Notes: generated from the sequence alone by a model not told the origin. A DNA stretch of 64,000 nt from Gammaproteobacteria bacterium HGW-Gammaproteobacteria-13 (GCA_002840155.1 PGZH01000010.1:1-64000); one strand, 5' to 3'; shown: positions 8,642 to 17,903, numbered from the stretch's first letter. Translations and numbers: made by a program.

Positions 8642-8670
8642 TAACCCGAGTCGGATAAGGGCTGCGTCTA
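8642..8670 (+). promoter_or_regulatory. Candidate ECF-sigma promoter for the VWA-sigma-anti-sigma operon
   Basis: TAACCC (8642-8647) and CGTCTA (8665-8670) are separated by 17 bases. This resembles the AAC ... CGTC architecture of ECF-sigma promoters and suggests autoregulation by the sigma factor encoded two genes downstream. An eight-base inverted repeat CTGAGCGA/TCGCTCAG (8672-8679 and 8693-8700) follows, its right arm running into the ribosome-binding site. No experimental support. Confidence 0.4.
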
Positions 8671-8710
8671 CCTGAGCGAATGGTTTGTTCGATCGCTCAG
8701 GAGATACCCC

Positions 8711-10456
8711 ATGTCTGCTTACCCCGTATTGCTTACCCGTCCTCTGCTTGCCGGTTTTGCCGCAGGCGTATTGATCAGCCTTGGTGCGTGCAGCGCCGCC
8801 AACCCTGACGCGCCGACCACCGAGGCTGGCAGCCCGCAGCTGAGCGATCAAGCCCATAAGCGTGAACGTGCCGAATTGCATGAACAGCTGGCCGCTGCAC
8901 CCGCTGAACTGCAACGCAAAAGCCAGGTGGCGGGCGGCGCCGTGATGCCCAGCGTGGCCTATGCGCCGATGCCGATGTCGGTACAGGCCGATGCCTTGCC
9001 GCCGGGCTATCGTGACGAGAACCGCGAGCAGTATCAGAAACTGGCGGGCAACCCGGTGCATGCCGTGGCCGAGACGCCGGTGTCGACCTTTAGCATCGAT
9101 GTGGACACCGGCAGCTACGCCAATGTGCGGCGTTTCCTCAATGGTGGGCAATTGCCGCCGCAGGATGCGGTGCGTCTGGAGGAGCTGGTCAATTACTTCC
9201 CTTATGCCTATCCGCTGCCCAAGAGCGATGTGCCGTTTGGCGTGCACACTGAACTGGCGGCCACGCCGTGGAACCCCGAAAGCCGCCTGCTGCGTATCGC
9301 CATCAAGGCTTCGGACCTACGCGTAGACGAGCTGCCGCCAGCCAATCTGGTGTTTCTGGTGGATGTCTCCGGCTCGATGGACCGCCGCGAAGGGCTGCCC
9401 ATGGTGCAGAGCACCTTGAAGCTGCTGGTCGAGCAGTTGCGTGCTCAGGACAAGGTGTCGCTGGTGGTGTATGCCGGCTCATCCAGCGTGGTGCTGGAGC
9501 CAACATCCGGCAGCGAGAAAGCCAAGATCCGCGCGGCCATCGATCAGCTGACGGCGGGCGGTTCAACGGCGGGCGAGTCGGGCATTCAGCTGGCCTATCA
9601 GCAGGCGCAGCAGGGCTTTATCGACGGCGGGATCAACCGCATCCTGTTGGCCACCGATGGCGACTTCAACGTCGGCATCAGTGATTTCGAAACGCTCAAA
9701 CAGCTGGCCGCCGACAAGCGCAAAACCGGCGTCTACCTGACTACCCTGGGCTTTGGCACCGATAACTACAACGAGCAGTTGATGGAGCAGCTGGCCGATG
9801 CGGGCGACGGTAACTATGCCTATATCGACAACCTGCGCGAGGCGCGCAAGGTGCTGGTTGATCAGCTCAGTTCGACCCTGGCGACGGTCGCCAGCGATGT
9901 GAAGATCCAGGTCGAGTTCAACCCGGCCGAGGTCAGCGAGTACCGCCTGCTGGGCTATGAGAACCGTGCGCTGAAGCGTGAGGACTTCAGTAACGACAAG
10001 GTCGATGCCGGTGAAATTGGAGCAGGCCATACCGTAACCGCGCTGTATGAAGTGGTGCCGGTGGGCGGCAAGGGTTGGCTGGAACCGCTGCGCTATCAGA
10101 CTGCGAAAACTGACAGCAAGACAGGCGAGCTGGCCTGGCTACGTATCCGCTACAAGGCGCCAGGGCATAACGTCAGCAAGCTGCTGGAACAACCGATTCA
10201 AACCGCCGATACGCGTGCTATCAGCCAGGCCAGCGAAGACCTGCGCTTTGCCGCCGCCGTGGCTGCGTTTGCTCAGCAGCTTAAAGGCGATACCTACACC
10301 GGGCGCTTCAGTCTGGCTGACAGCGCCGAGCTGGCGCGTGCTGCTAAGGGCGATGACCGCTTCGGCCTGCGTGGTGAGTTCGTACAGCTGGTGGAACTGG
10401 CGCAGAGTCTGCAAACTGCGACGAACCGTTCAACTACCGCACGAGTACAGCAGTGA
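8711..10456 (+). CDS. VWA-domain lipoprotein (YfbK-like)
   Basis: 581 residues. The lipobox ISLGAC puts the lipidated cysteine at 27. Residues about 115-210 resemble the N-terminal domain of YfbK-type proteins (STFSIDVDTGSYANVRRFL). A von Willebrand A domain follows with an intact metal site (LVDVSGSMDRR, then TDGDFNVG). The C-terminal third resembles DUF3520. Such proteins are periplasmic protein-binding modules anchored in the envelope. Its TGA overlaps the GTG of the sigma-factor gene by four bases, strongly linking it to envelope-stress signalling here. Confidence 0.87.
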   Translation: MSAYPVLLTRPLLAGFAAGVLISLGACSAANPDAPTTEAGSPQLSDQAHKRERAELHEQLAAAPAELQRKSQVAGGAVMPSVAYAPMPMSVQADALPPGYRDENREQYQKLAGNPVHAVAETPVSTFSIDVDTGSYANVRRFLNGGQLPPQDAVRLEELVNYFPYAYPLPKSDVPFGVHTELAATPWNPESRLLRIAIKASDLRVDELPPANLVFLVDVSGSMDRREGLPMVQSTLKLLVEQLRAQDKVSLVVYAGSSSVVLEPTSGSEKAKIRAAIDQLTAGGSTAGESGIQLAYQQAQQGFIDGGINRILLATDGDFNVGISDFETLKQLAADKRKTGVYLTTLGFGTDNYNEQLMEQLADAGDGNYAYIDNLREARKVLVDQLSSTLATVASDVKIQVEFNPAEVSEYRLLGYENRALKREDFSNDKVDAGEIGAGHTVTALYEVVPVGGKGWLEPLRYQTAKTDSKTGELAWLRIRYKAPGHNVSKLLEQPIQTADTRAISQASEDLRFAAAVAAFAQQLKGDTYTGRFSLADSAELARAAKGDDRFGLRGEFVQLVELAQSLQTATNRSTTARVQQ

Positions 10457-11034
10457 ATCGACCCCTCACGGATGACGACGCCGCCTTGTTGCGGCGTTAC
10501 CGCCGCGGTGACGCGGCGGCTTTCGCCGAGTTGTACCAGCGCCACCGGCTCGGCCTGTTTCGCTTTCTGCTCGGCCTGTGTGGCGACCACGCCCTGGCCG
10601 AGGAGGTGTTTCAGGACACCTGGATGAGCCTGATCCGCAGCCAGAGCGAACAGCGCGATAGCGTGCTGTTCAAAACCTGGCTGTACCAGATCGGCCGCAA
10701 CCGGTTGATCGACACCTGGCGCAAGCATGGTCGGCACCAGGCGGGGCATGCTGAGTACGATGAACAGCAGCATGCCCCGCACGACCCGCAGCCCGGTCCC
10801 GAGCAACAGCTCAGCCTGAGCCGTGATCAGCAGCGTTTAGAGGCCGCCCTGGCCGATTTACCGGCAGAGCAGCGCGAAGTGTTTCTGCTGCGCGCCCATG
10901 GCGACCTGGAGCTGGCCGAGATCGCCGAGCTGACCCAGATACCCACAGAAACGGTGAAAAGCCGTTTGCGCTATGCCCTGCAGAAGTTACGTCGGCTGCT
11001 GGCTGACCCGGCCGCCGAGGAGTTGTCCGTATGA
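10453..11034 (+). CDS. sbrI: ECF RNA polymerase sigma factor (SbrI-like)
   Basis: 193 residues with sigma-70 region 2 at about 15-80 (GDAAAFAELYQRHRLGLFRF, EEVFQDTWMSLI) and region 4 at about 135-188 (LPAEQREVFLLRAHGDLELAEIAE, then TVKSRLRYALQKLR). It starts with GTG overlapping the upstream stop and overlaps the next gene by ATGA, giving a three-gene coupled unit. Position beside a MocR gene and the atu cluster matches P. aeruginosa SbrI (PA2896), which with SbrR affects swarming and biofilm. The orthology is by synteny and family, not alignment. Confidence 0.87.
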   Translation: MNRPLTDDDAALLRRYRRGDAAAFAELYQRHRLGLFRFLLGLCGDHALAEEVFQDTWMSLIRSQSEQRDSVLFKTWLYQIGRNRLIDTWRKHGRHQAGHAEYDEQQHAPHDPQPGPEQQLSLSRDQQRLEAALADLPAEQREVFLLRAHGDLELAEIAELTQIPTETVKSRLRYALQKLRRLLADPAAEELSV

Positions 11035-11789
11035 ACCACGATCAACATAGGCTCGATGAGCAGGAACGGCAGATGCTTGAGCATTTCCGCCAGCACAGCA
11101 GCGGTGAACCCAGCGCGCAGCTGGATGCACAGATTCTCGCGGCAGCCAGCGCCGCCGTGCGTAGCGCGGCCACAACCGAGACCAAGCCGGGGTTGAGCGC
11201 GCGTCTGCACCGCTGGCTGTTTGGCGCTGGTGGCCGGCAACGCTGGTCGGTGGCATTGGCTGGAGTCGCTTGCCTGGGGATTGGGGTAAGCCTGACCTGG
11301 CGCACCTTCGAGCAGGCTCCCGATGCCTTTGATGCCGTGCCCAGTGGTGCGCCGATGGCGCCGGCTGCGGCGAGGATGGCCCCGCAATCTGCATCGATGC
11401 CCGCGCCGCTGGCGGAATCCGCGGCGATTAGTAATGAGGCAGAACGCTCACGGGCCGCACAGCCTGCACCGGTGATCCAGGGCTACAGCGCCGATGCCGC
11501 CAAGGCCGAGAAGAAGCTCTCTGTGGGTGCGTCCAATCAGCTGCTGCGTGAAGAGGTGGCGGCCGATGCGTTGCACGACGCCGTGCCTGCCGTGTCAGCC
11601 CCTGAAAAAGCGGCAGAAGCCGCAGGCATTCAGGCCGAACAGCAGCTGCACAGCGAGTTGCAACGCTTGCTCAAGCTGCGCCGCGATGGCTGGACGGATG
11701 AGGCCGATGCCTTGCTGTTGCAACTGATGCGTGAGCACCCGGAGCTGGATATCGACGCACAGCTGCAGCTACTGCAGCAGGGTGAATAA
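11031..11789 (+). CDS. sbrR: Anti-sigma factor, single-pass membrane protein (SbrR-like)
   Basis: 252 residues. A cytoplasmic N-terminal helical region (residues 1-60, LDEQERQMLEHFRQHSSGEPSAQLDAQIL) resembles the sigma-binding part of anti-sigma factors. One hydrophobic segment at about 68-85 (WSVALAGVACLGIGVSL) follows, then a low-complexity Ala/Pro-rich periplasmic stretch and a charged helical tail. It presumably sequesters the sigma factor whose gene it overlaps. No zinc-binding HxxxCxxC motif is visible, so it is not a ZAS-type anti-sigma. Sensing mechanism unknown. Confidence 0.8.
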   Translation: MNHDQHRLDEQERQMLEHFRQHSSGEPSAQLDAQILAAASAAVRSAATTETKPGLSARLHRWLFGAGGRQRWSVALAGVACLGIGVSLTWRTFEQAPDAFDAVPSGAPMAPAAARMAPQSASMPAPLAESAAISNEAERSRAAQPAPVIQGYSADAAKAEKKLSVGASNQLLREEVAADALHDAVPAVSAPEKAAEAAGIQAEQQLHSELQRLLKLRRDGWTDEADALLLQLMREHPELDIDAQLQLLQQGE

Positions 11790-11950
11790 GACGACATAGG
11801 TCAGTCGCTGGTGGCCATCGATCCCGGTGGCTGTTGGCTGATCCTTAGGCTAGAGCGCCGCGTTGTAACCTGCCGTACCGATTGCGTGCTTGCCAGAGTA
11901 CGGGGCAGAGGCCAGCATAGCGGCTTGTGTCACTGCCTTTGTACCTGCCC

Positions 11951-12439
11951 ATGTTGCCTATTCGAAACCTCGCGCTGCTGTTGACTGTCTTGTCACTGGC
12001 TGCTTGCGAGCAAAGCACCAACCCTCCTGCCAAGCCCAAAGCTGAAACCGTCAAGGTGCAACCGGCACCAGCCGCAGCGCCCAGTAAAGCGGCCAAGACC
12101 GAGCCGGCGCCCGTCGTAAATAAGCCCAGCGCTGTTGAAAGCAAACCTGTGCCAGAGGCTCAAGCCAAGCCGAAACCTGCTGTGGTTGCGCGTAAGGCCG
12201 AACCCGCAGAGCCGAAAGCACCGCTGGATCTGAGCCTGCATACCAATGTGTTTGATCCCCTGCAGCCGGCGGCACCGCTCAGCGACCTGTCGGTCCCGTT
12301 ATTGCCGCCTATGTTTGGCGATAAGGACAAGACTGAGGGGCCCTTCCAGCTCAATGGCAAGCTGATCACCAATGAGCGCGGCGATGACTACTGGGAGTCG
12401 GTCGAGGGTGCGCAGCTGCAGTTCGAGTTCAAGCAATAG
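11951..12439 (+). CDS. Small Pro/Ala/Lys-rich lipoprotein
   Basis: 162 residues from the ATG at 11951, which gives a compact lipoprotein signal ending LSLAAC (Cys19). A GTG eight codons earlier is possible but would lengthen the signal. Residues 25-100 are a Pro/Ala/Lys spacer, as in proteins that cross the periplasm. A short conserved-looking tail (LPPMFGDKDK, then GPFQLNGKLITNERGDDYWESVEGAQ) resembles a small folded domain. I do not recognise a function. It lies between sbrR and the convergent atuH and lacks a good ribosome-binding site. Confidence 0.65.
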   Translation: MLPIRNLALLLTVLSLAACEQSTNPPAKPKAETVKVQPAPAAAPSKAAKTEPAPVVNKPSAVESKPVPEAQAKPKPAVVARKAEPAEPKAPLDLSLHTNVFDPLQPAAPLSDLSVPLLPPMFGDKDKTEGPFQLNGKLITNERGDDYWESVEGAQLQFEFKQ

Positions 12440-12473
12440 CAGGCAGCGTGAATAGCCCGCCCGCTGCCGGCAA

Positions 12474-14300
12474 TCAGAAGCGGTAGGCTTGCTCGCCGAT
12501 GGCGGCGAACAGCGTCTGATCCAGTGGGGTAAAGCACTGTTCGCCCGGCAGGCGCACCCACAGCGGCTCCTGCACGGCTGCCGGGTTGTAGGCGGCTTGC
12601 TTGAGGTCAGTCTTCTTGTATTTGAACGTGCCGGTGGTTTCCACCTCGCCGAGCAGGCGGATAAACAGCGGCGCGGCGTACACCGGCAACTCGGCATCCA
12701 GGTGCGCGGCGAGGGCGACGCTGTCCAGTTGCTGGCCTTCACTCAGACGCAGCGCAGCCATGCCACAGCGGCCATTGGTGCCGGGGATTTCCACGCCATA
12801 GACCACCGCATCCTCGACGCCGGGGAAGGCTCCCAGCACGTTCTCTACCTCGGTGGTGGAGACGTTTTCGCCTTTCCAGCGAAAGGTATCGCCCAGGCGG
12901 TCGACAAACTGCGCGTGCTTGCAGCCGATATCGCGCATCAAATCGCCGGTGTTGAACCAGGCATCCCCCTTCTTGAACACATTGCGCAGGATCGCCGCCT
13001 CGCTTTTGGCCGGGTCGGTGTAACCGTCGAATGGCCACTTGGCGCTGATTTCGCTGATCAGCAAACCCGGCTCGCCTTTGTCTGCTTTCTGCAGAAAACC
13101 CTTGGTGGTGCGCATCGCGCAGTCGTTCTCCAGGTCGTAGCGCACGATGGCGTAGGTGGCGGGGGAGAAGCCCACGGTATTGTCGAAGTTGAACACGTTG
13201 GTAAAGCCGATATTGCCTTCGCTGGAGGCATAGAACTCGGTGATCTGCTCGACGCCGAAGCGTGCCTTGAACTCGGTCCAGATCGAGGGGCGCAGGCCGT
13301 TGCCGATCATGCAGCGCAGGCTGTTGTTTTTCTCAGTCGGAGTTTCTGGCTGGTTAAGCAGGTAGCGGCACAGCTCACCGATATAGCCGAAGCAGGTCGC
13401 CTGATAGCGCTGCACATCAGGCCAGAAGGCGCTGGCGGAGAACTTGCGCCGTAGGGCGATGGCCGCACCACCGGCCAGGGCGGCGCTCCAGCACACGGTG
13501 ACGGCGTTGTTGTGGTAGCAGGGCAGCGTCAGGTAGAGCACGTCCTGGTTGTTCAGGGTCAGCCCGGAATGGCCGAAGCCGCCGTAGGCCTTGATCCACT
13601 TGCCGTGACTCATGATCGAGGCTTTGGGCAGGCCGGTAGTGCCGGAGGTGTAGATCAGGAAACAAGGGTCCTTCATCTGCACCTTGGCGCTGTCGGGCGG
13701 GTTATCGCTGGCCTGTCTGCGCGCCAGTTGCATCAGATTGGTCCAGCCGTTGGGGGCCTGGCCAGCGTCCTGTAGGCAATCCTGATCGGACACCCAGTAA
13801 CGCGGCGTCTGCGGGTTATCGAGCTGCTCGGCGACCTCGTTGAAGGCGGCGAGCAGTTCTTCACCGATCAGCATAAAACCCGGTTTCACCAGATTCAGGC
13901 TGTGCGCCAGCACCTTGCCGCGCTGGGTGGTGTTGACCAGCGCGCCGACTGCGCCGAGCTTGCTTAACGCCGCGAGGATCGCCAGCAACTCCAGGCGGTT
14001 TTCCAGCATCACCGCCACCACGCTGCCATGGCGCACCCCTTCAGCCTTGAAGGCCCAGGCCAGGCGATTGGCCCAGGCATTGAACTGGGCATAGCTAAGG
14101 CTGCGCGACTCATCCAGCAACGCCGGCCGGTCGGGATGCTGCTGCACAGTGCGCTCCAGCGCCCAGGCCAGCGACAGGTTCTTCTCGCGATTGCGGATGC
14201 CTGCGTAATACAGGCCGCGCAACATACGCGGCACACGCGGCAGGTGCTGAGGTAGACGGGCAAGGAAACGCAGCGGGGAAATCAGATCGGTCTGGCTCAT
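12474..14300 (-). CDS. atuH: Acyl-CoA synthetase of acyclic terpene catabolism
   Basis: 608 residues of the very-long-chain acyl-CoA synthetase/FATP branch of ANL enzymes. The AMP-binding P-loop LIYTSGTTGLPKA lies near residue 215. The FATP-type motif DRLGDTFRWKGENVSTTEVE is near residue 460. It probably activates citronellic/geranic acid to the CoA ester, the entry to the Atu pathway. The ATG at 14300 gives the family N-terminus. In P. aeruginosa atuH directly follows atuG; here an oppositely oriented VOC gene separates them, so atuH probably needs its own promoter. Confidence 0.85.
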   Translation of the reverse strand: MSQTDLISPLRFLARLPQHLPRVPRMLRGLYYAGIRNREKNLSLAWALERTVQQHPDRPALLDESRSLSYAQFNAWANRLAWAFKAEGVRHGSVVAVMLENRLELLAILAALSKLGAVGALVNTTQRGKVLAHSLNLVKPGFMLIGEELLAAFNEVAEQLDNPQTPRYWVSDQDCLQDAGQAPNGWTNLMQLARRQASDNPPDSAKVQMKDPCFLIYTSGTTGLPKASIMSHGKWIKAYGGFGHSGLTLNNQDVLYLTLPCYHNNAVTVCWSAALAGGAAIALRRKFSASAFWPDVQRYQATCFGYIGELCRYLLNQPETPTEKNNSLRCMIGNGLRPSIWTEFKARFGVEQITEFYASSEGNIGFTNVFNFDNTVGFSPATYAIVRYDLENDCAMRTTKGFLQKADKGEPGLLISEISAKWPFDGYTDPAKSEAAILRNVFKKGDAWFNTGDLMRDIGCKHAQFVDRLGDTFRWKGENVSTTEVENVLGAFPGVEDAVVYGVEIPGTNGRCGMAALRLSEGQQLDSVALAAHLDAELPVYAAPLFIRLLGEVETTGTFKYKKTDLKQAAYNPAAVQEPLWVRLPGEQCFTPLDQTLFAAIGEQAYRF

Positions 14301-14497
14301 GGCTCTCGCGCTTATGGTTGTTATGCGGGGGCGAAGGTCAACTCTAGTCGCCCGCATGCACACCTGCCATGGCTCTGACGCAAGCCTGGCCGGGCAGATC
14401 GGCAAATAGCGCGGCGCCTGTGTATTGCCAGCGAGCCCAGGGCTGTGGCATTAGCTCGGCATGCCGGCGCGATTGCGCGCTCAACCTGGAGGGTGGA

Positions 14498-14872
14498 ATG
14501 AATCTGAACCAAATCACCGTGGCGGTCAGCGATGTGCCGCGCTCAATCCGCTTTTATCAGGGCCTGGGCCTGCAACTGATTGTCGAGAGCCTGCCGGACT
14601 ATGCAAGGTTCTGCTGCCCGGATGGCCAGGCGAGCTTTTCCCTAAGCAAGGTTGCCCAGGTGCCGGCGAGCCAGACGTTGATCTACTTCGAATGCGCTGA
14701 GCTGGATCAGACCGTCGCGCGCCTGCAGGCCCAGGGCATCGAGTTCAGCATGCTGCCGACCGACCAGCCCTGGCTGTGGCGCGAAGCCTATCTGCAAGAC
14801 CCGGATGGTAATCCGCTGTGTTTGTATCACGCCGGCGAAAACCGTCTGAATCCGCCTTGGCGGCTTAAGTAA
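14498..14872 (+). CDS. VOC (glyoxalase/bleomycin-resistance) superfamily protein
   Basis: 124 residues with one VOC module made of two beta-alpha-beta-beta-beta units: NQITVAVSDVPRSIRFYQGLGL at the start and LQDPDGNPLCLYH at the end. The first metal-ligand histidine usual in glyoxalase I is replaced (TVAVSD). Glu remains in LIYFECAE and in the terminal region only polar residues are seen, so metal binding is doubtful. A strong GGAGGG site lies seven bases before the ATG. It is transcribed against the atu genes around it and looks like an insertion into the cluster. Confidence 0.82.
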   Translation: MNLNQITVAVSDVPRSIRFYQGLGLQLIVESLPDYARFCCPDGQASFSLSKVAQVPASQTLIYFECAELDQTVARLQAQGIEFSMLPTDQPWLWREAYLQDPDGNPLCLYHAGENRLNPPWRLK

Positions 14873-14936
14873 GGCGCTTAATGCTCTGCGCCCATGCCCG
14901 CTCTAAGGTGAGCGGGCGTTGGTATGGCCTGCCGGT

Positions 14937-15755
14937 TTAGTCGACAAACAGATCGTTCATCAGTTTTCCGGTTGGGTCATAGCGGTACTGCTCGAAGTCG
15001 TTCTGGCCCTGCTCACGCAGGATTTCCTCGTCGATCAGCAGGCGCCCGCTGATGCTGCGTTCGCTGCTGGACAGGATGGCGTGGGCGGCATCGGCCATGA
15101 TCGCCGGCAGGCGTGCGGCCTTCATCACCGCCAGGCCGCCTGCCTCGAACTCAATGGCGGCGGTGGCGATCACCGTCTTCGGCCACAGCGAGTTGACGCT
15201 GATGCCGTACTTCTTGAATTCCTCATGCATACCTAAGGTCAGCATGCTCATACCGTACTTGGTGGTGGTGTAGGGGCCGTAGTTGGCGAACCACTTGGGG
15301 TCGAGGTTAAGCGGCGGCGACAGGCTGAGAATATGGCCCTTACTCTGCTTAAGGTAGGGCAACGCGGCCTGGCTGCAGACCATCACCGCGCGGGTGTTGA
15401 TCTGGAACATCAGGTCGAAGCGCTTGGGTTCGAGCTTTTCCACACCGACCAGCTTTATCGCCCCTGCGTTATTGATCAGCGCGTCGATGCCGCCGAAGTG
15501 TTCGGCCGCCTGGGCCATGGCGACTTTTACCGCGCTCTCGTCACGCACATCGACTTGCAGGGCCAGGGCCTTGCCGCCGACTTCCTCGACCTCTGCGGCC
15601 ACCGAGTGGATGGTGCCGGGCAGCTTGGCATGAGGCTCGGCGCTTTTCGCCGCAATCACGATGTTGGCCCCCTCACGCGCGGCGCGCAGGGCGATTTCAC
15701 GGCCGATGCCGCGGCTGGCTCCGGTGATAAACAGGGTTTTGCCTTGCAATGACAT
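14937..15755 (-). CDS. atuG: SDR-family oxidoreductase AtuG
   Basis: 272 residues. The cofactor motif TGASRGIG and the NNAG motif are intact. The catalytic set is present as a serine in ILSLSPP and tyrosine/lysine in YTTTK. Overall it resembles HSDL2-type dehydrogenases (KSAEPHAKLPGTI is typical). In the atu pathway it is thought to act on an alcohol or hydroxyacyl intermediate of citronellol/geraniol degradation; the exact step is not established. It is the seventh gene of the cluster and lies 39 bases downstream of atuF. Confidence 0.87.
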   Translation of the reverse strand: MSLQGKTLFITGASRGIGREIALRAAREGANIVIAAKSAEPHAKLPGTIHSVAAEVEEVGGKALALQVDVRDESAVKVAMAQAAEHFGGIDALINNAGAIKLVGVEKLEPKRFDLMFQINTRAVMVCSQAALPYLKQSKGHILSLSPPLNLDPKWFANYGPYTTTKYGMSMLTLGMHEEFKKYGISVNSLWPKTVIATAAIEFEAGGLAVMKAARLPAIMADAAHAILSSSERSISGRLLIDEEILREQGQNDFEQYRYDPTGKLMNDLFVD

Positions 15756-15794
15756 ATGCGTGCTCCGTGTCTTGTTGTTATAGGGGCGAGGGCA

Positions 15795-17783
15795 TCAGGC
15801 TTCGCTGGCTTCGATTTCCACCAGCAACTGGCGATTCTTCACCTGATCGCCGCGGCTGACGCCAATCCGCCGTACCACACCGTCGATGCTGGCCTTGAGC
15901 AGGTGTTCCATCTTCATCGCTTCCAGCACCACCAGCAGCTGGCCCTTGCTGACGCTGGCGCCTTCCTCGACCAATACCTCGACAATCGCCCCATCCATCG
16001 GTGCCTTGACGCTGCCCGAGCCGGCGCCGGCAGCGCTGCTGACCGGCTGGTGGGTGATATCAGTCAGATGCAGATTGCCGTTATGGCCATACAGCCAGAG
16101 GTTTTCGCCAGCCAGGTGATAGGCCAGGCGTTGGCGAATGCCATCCAGCTCCAGGGTGGCCCAGCGGCCGTCGCTGGCCAGCAGCTTAAGGCTGACCTGC
16201 TGTTCGCCAATGGTGGCCAGCAGGCTGGGCTGTGGGCCGTCGCCCAGCACTTGCAGTTCCACGGTAAATGCCTGTTCGCCCTGCTTGAGCAGAAAGCGCC
16301 ATGGCGCGCTGCCGGCGTTACGCCAGCCGGAGAGGCCCGGTTGGTGCGCGCGGGCATTGGCCGATTGCTGGAACAGCAGGGCGGCTGCGGCGGCCAGTTC
16401 GCTGGCTTTTGGCGGCTGCGGGCTTAGGCTCGGGTCGCTGGCGAAATGCTCGGCGATAAACGCGGTAGTGGCATTGCCGGCAGCAAACTCGGGGTGGCTG
16501 AGCAGGTTGGCGAGAAAGCGCTGGTTGCCGTTGACGCCGAGCAGCACGCAATCCTCAACCGCACGCACCAGCTTGCGCCGCGCTTCTTCGCGGGTGGCGC
16601 CATAGGCGATGACTTTGGCCAGCATCGGGTCGTAGAACGGCGTGATGGCCTGGCCTTCGACCAGGCCGTGGTCTATGCGAATGCCGTCGCGCAGCGCCGG
16701 CTCCCAACGCAGGGCGGTGCCGGTTTGCGGCAGGAAATTCTGCGCGGCGTCTTCGGCGTACAGGCGCACTTCCATGGCGTGGCCGGTGAGGCGGATCTCG
16801 TCCTGCTTAAGCGGCAGCGGCTGGCCCTCGGCGACGCGAATCTGCCAGGCGACCAGGTCCTGGCCGGTGATCAGTTCGGTGACCGGATGCTCCACCTGTA
16901 GACGGGTGTTCATTTCCAGAAAGAAGAACTCGCCGCTCTGATCGAGCAGGAACTCCACGGTGCCTGCGCCGACGTAGTTCACCGATGCTGCCGCTTTCAC
17001 CGCAGCCTCGCCCATGGCTTGACGCAGCTCAGGCGTCATTACCGGGCAGGGCGCTTCCTCGACCACCTTCTGGTGGCGGCGTTGCACTGAGCAGTCGCGC
17101 TCGCCGAGATAAACGATGCTGCCGTGCTGGTCGCCAAACACCTGGATTTCCACATGGCGTGGCTGAATTACCGCACGTTCGAGAATCAGTTCGCCGGAGC
17201 CGAAGGCATTCTGCGCCTCCGAGCGGGCGGTGCGAATCTGCGCCAGCAGCTCGCTGGATTCGTGTACCAGACGCATGCCACGACCGCCGCCACCGGCACT
17301 GGCCTTGATCATTAGCGGGTAGCCAATACGCTCGGCTTCACGGCTCAGGGTCTCGTCGTCCTGGGCTGCGCCTTCATAGCCGGGAATACACGGCACGCCG
17401 GCTTCGAGCATGGCGATCTTCGACAGGCGCTTGCTGCCCATCAGGTGGATGGCTTCCACGGTTGGGCCGATAAACACGATGCCGGCGGCCTCACAGGCGC
17501 GGGCGAACTCGGCATTTTCCGAGAGAAAGCCGTAGCCGGGATGGATCGCGTCGGCCCCGGTTTTCTGCGCTGCCTTGATAATGTTGTCGATGACGAGATA
17601 GGACTGGTTGACCTGGGCCGGGCCGATGCACACGGCTTCATCGGCTTCCTGCACATGGCGTGCGCCAGCGTCGGCTTCTGAGTAGACGGCCACGGTGCGG
17701 TAGCCGAGGTCCTGGGCGGTGCGCATCACCCGGCAGGCGATTTCCCCGCGGTTGGCGATCAGGATTTTGTTAAAGGCGGGCAT
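15795..17783 (-). CDS. atuF: Geranyl-CoA carboxylase alpha subunit (biotin carboxylase + BCCP)
   Basis: 662 residues. Residues 1-450 are biotin carboxylase with the ATP-grasp glycine loop (KASAGGGGRGMRLV) and EMNTRLQVEHPVTE. The C-terminus is a biotinyl domain with the AMKM motif, whose biotin-accepting lysine is residue 624. With AtuC it carboxylates geranyl-CoA to isohexenylglutaconyl-CoA. Methylcrotonyl-CoA carboxylase (LiuD) is the close alternative, but the cluster decides the assignment. A REPIN and a half repeat fill the 120 bases between this gene and atuE. Confidence 0.92.
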   Translation of the reverse strand: MPAFNKILIANRGEIACRVMRTAQDLGYRTVAVYSEADAGARHVQEADEAVCIGPAQVNQSYLVIDNIIKAAQKTGADAIHPGYGFLSENAEFARACEAAGIVFIGPTVEAIHLMGSKRLSKIAMLEAGVPCIPGYEGAAQDDETLSREAERIGYPLMIKASAGGGGRGMRLVHESSELLAQIRTARSEAQNAFGSGELILERAVIQPRHVEIQVFGDQHGSIVYLGERDCSVQRRHQKVVEEAPCPVMTPELRQAMGEAAVKAAASVNYVGAGTVEFLLDQSGEFFFLEMNTRLQVEHPVTELITGQDLVAWQIRVAEGQPLPLKQDEIRLTGHAMEVRLYAEDAAQNFLPQTGTALRWEPALRDGIRIDHGLVEGQAITPFYDPMLAKVIAYGATREEARRKLVRAVEDCVLLGVNGNQRFLANLLSHPEFAAGNATTAFIAEHFASDPSLSPQPPKASELAAAAALLFQQSANARAHQPGLSGWRNAGSAPWRFLLKQGEQAFTVELQVLGDGPQPSLLATIGEQQVSLKLLASDGRWATLELDGIRQRLAYHLAGENLWLYGHNGNLHLTDITHQPVSSAAGAGSGSVKAPMDGAIVEVLVEEGASVSKGQLLVVLEAMKMEHLLKASIDGVVRRIGVSRGDQVKNRQLLVEIEASEA

Positions 17784-17806
17784 CTTCGTGCTCCTGTGGG
17801 GCGATC

Positions 17807-17827
17807 CCCGGATTACATCCGGGCTAC
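17807..17827. repeat. Half copy of the ATCCGGGCTAC repeat
   Basis: CCCGGATTACATCCGGGCTAC matches, except for its last base, the right arm of the palindrome at 31869-31929. Here it stands alone, in front of atuF on the operon's coding strand. Confidence 0.75.
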
Positions 17828-17843
17828 GGTGTTCTTGCGTACG

Positions 17844-17900
17844 TGTGAGGGGCTTTAGCCGCGAAAAGCGATACCAGTCGCGGCTAAAGCCCCTCCCACA
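17844..17900. repeat. REPIN-type palindrome between atuF and atuE
   Basis: Arms at 17844-17864 and 17878-17900 are inverse copies built around AGGGGCTTTAGCCGCGA, the sort of sequence found in pseudomonad REP elements. The right arm has two extra Gs. It lies inside the atu operon and may stabilise or terminate part of the transcript. Confidence 0.85.
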
Positions 17901-17903
17901 GGG

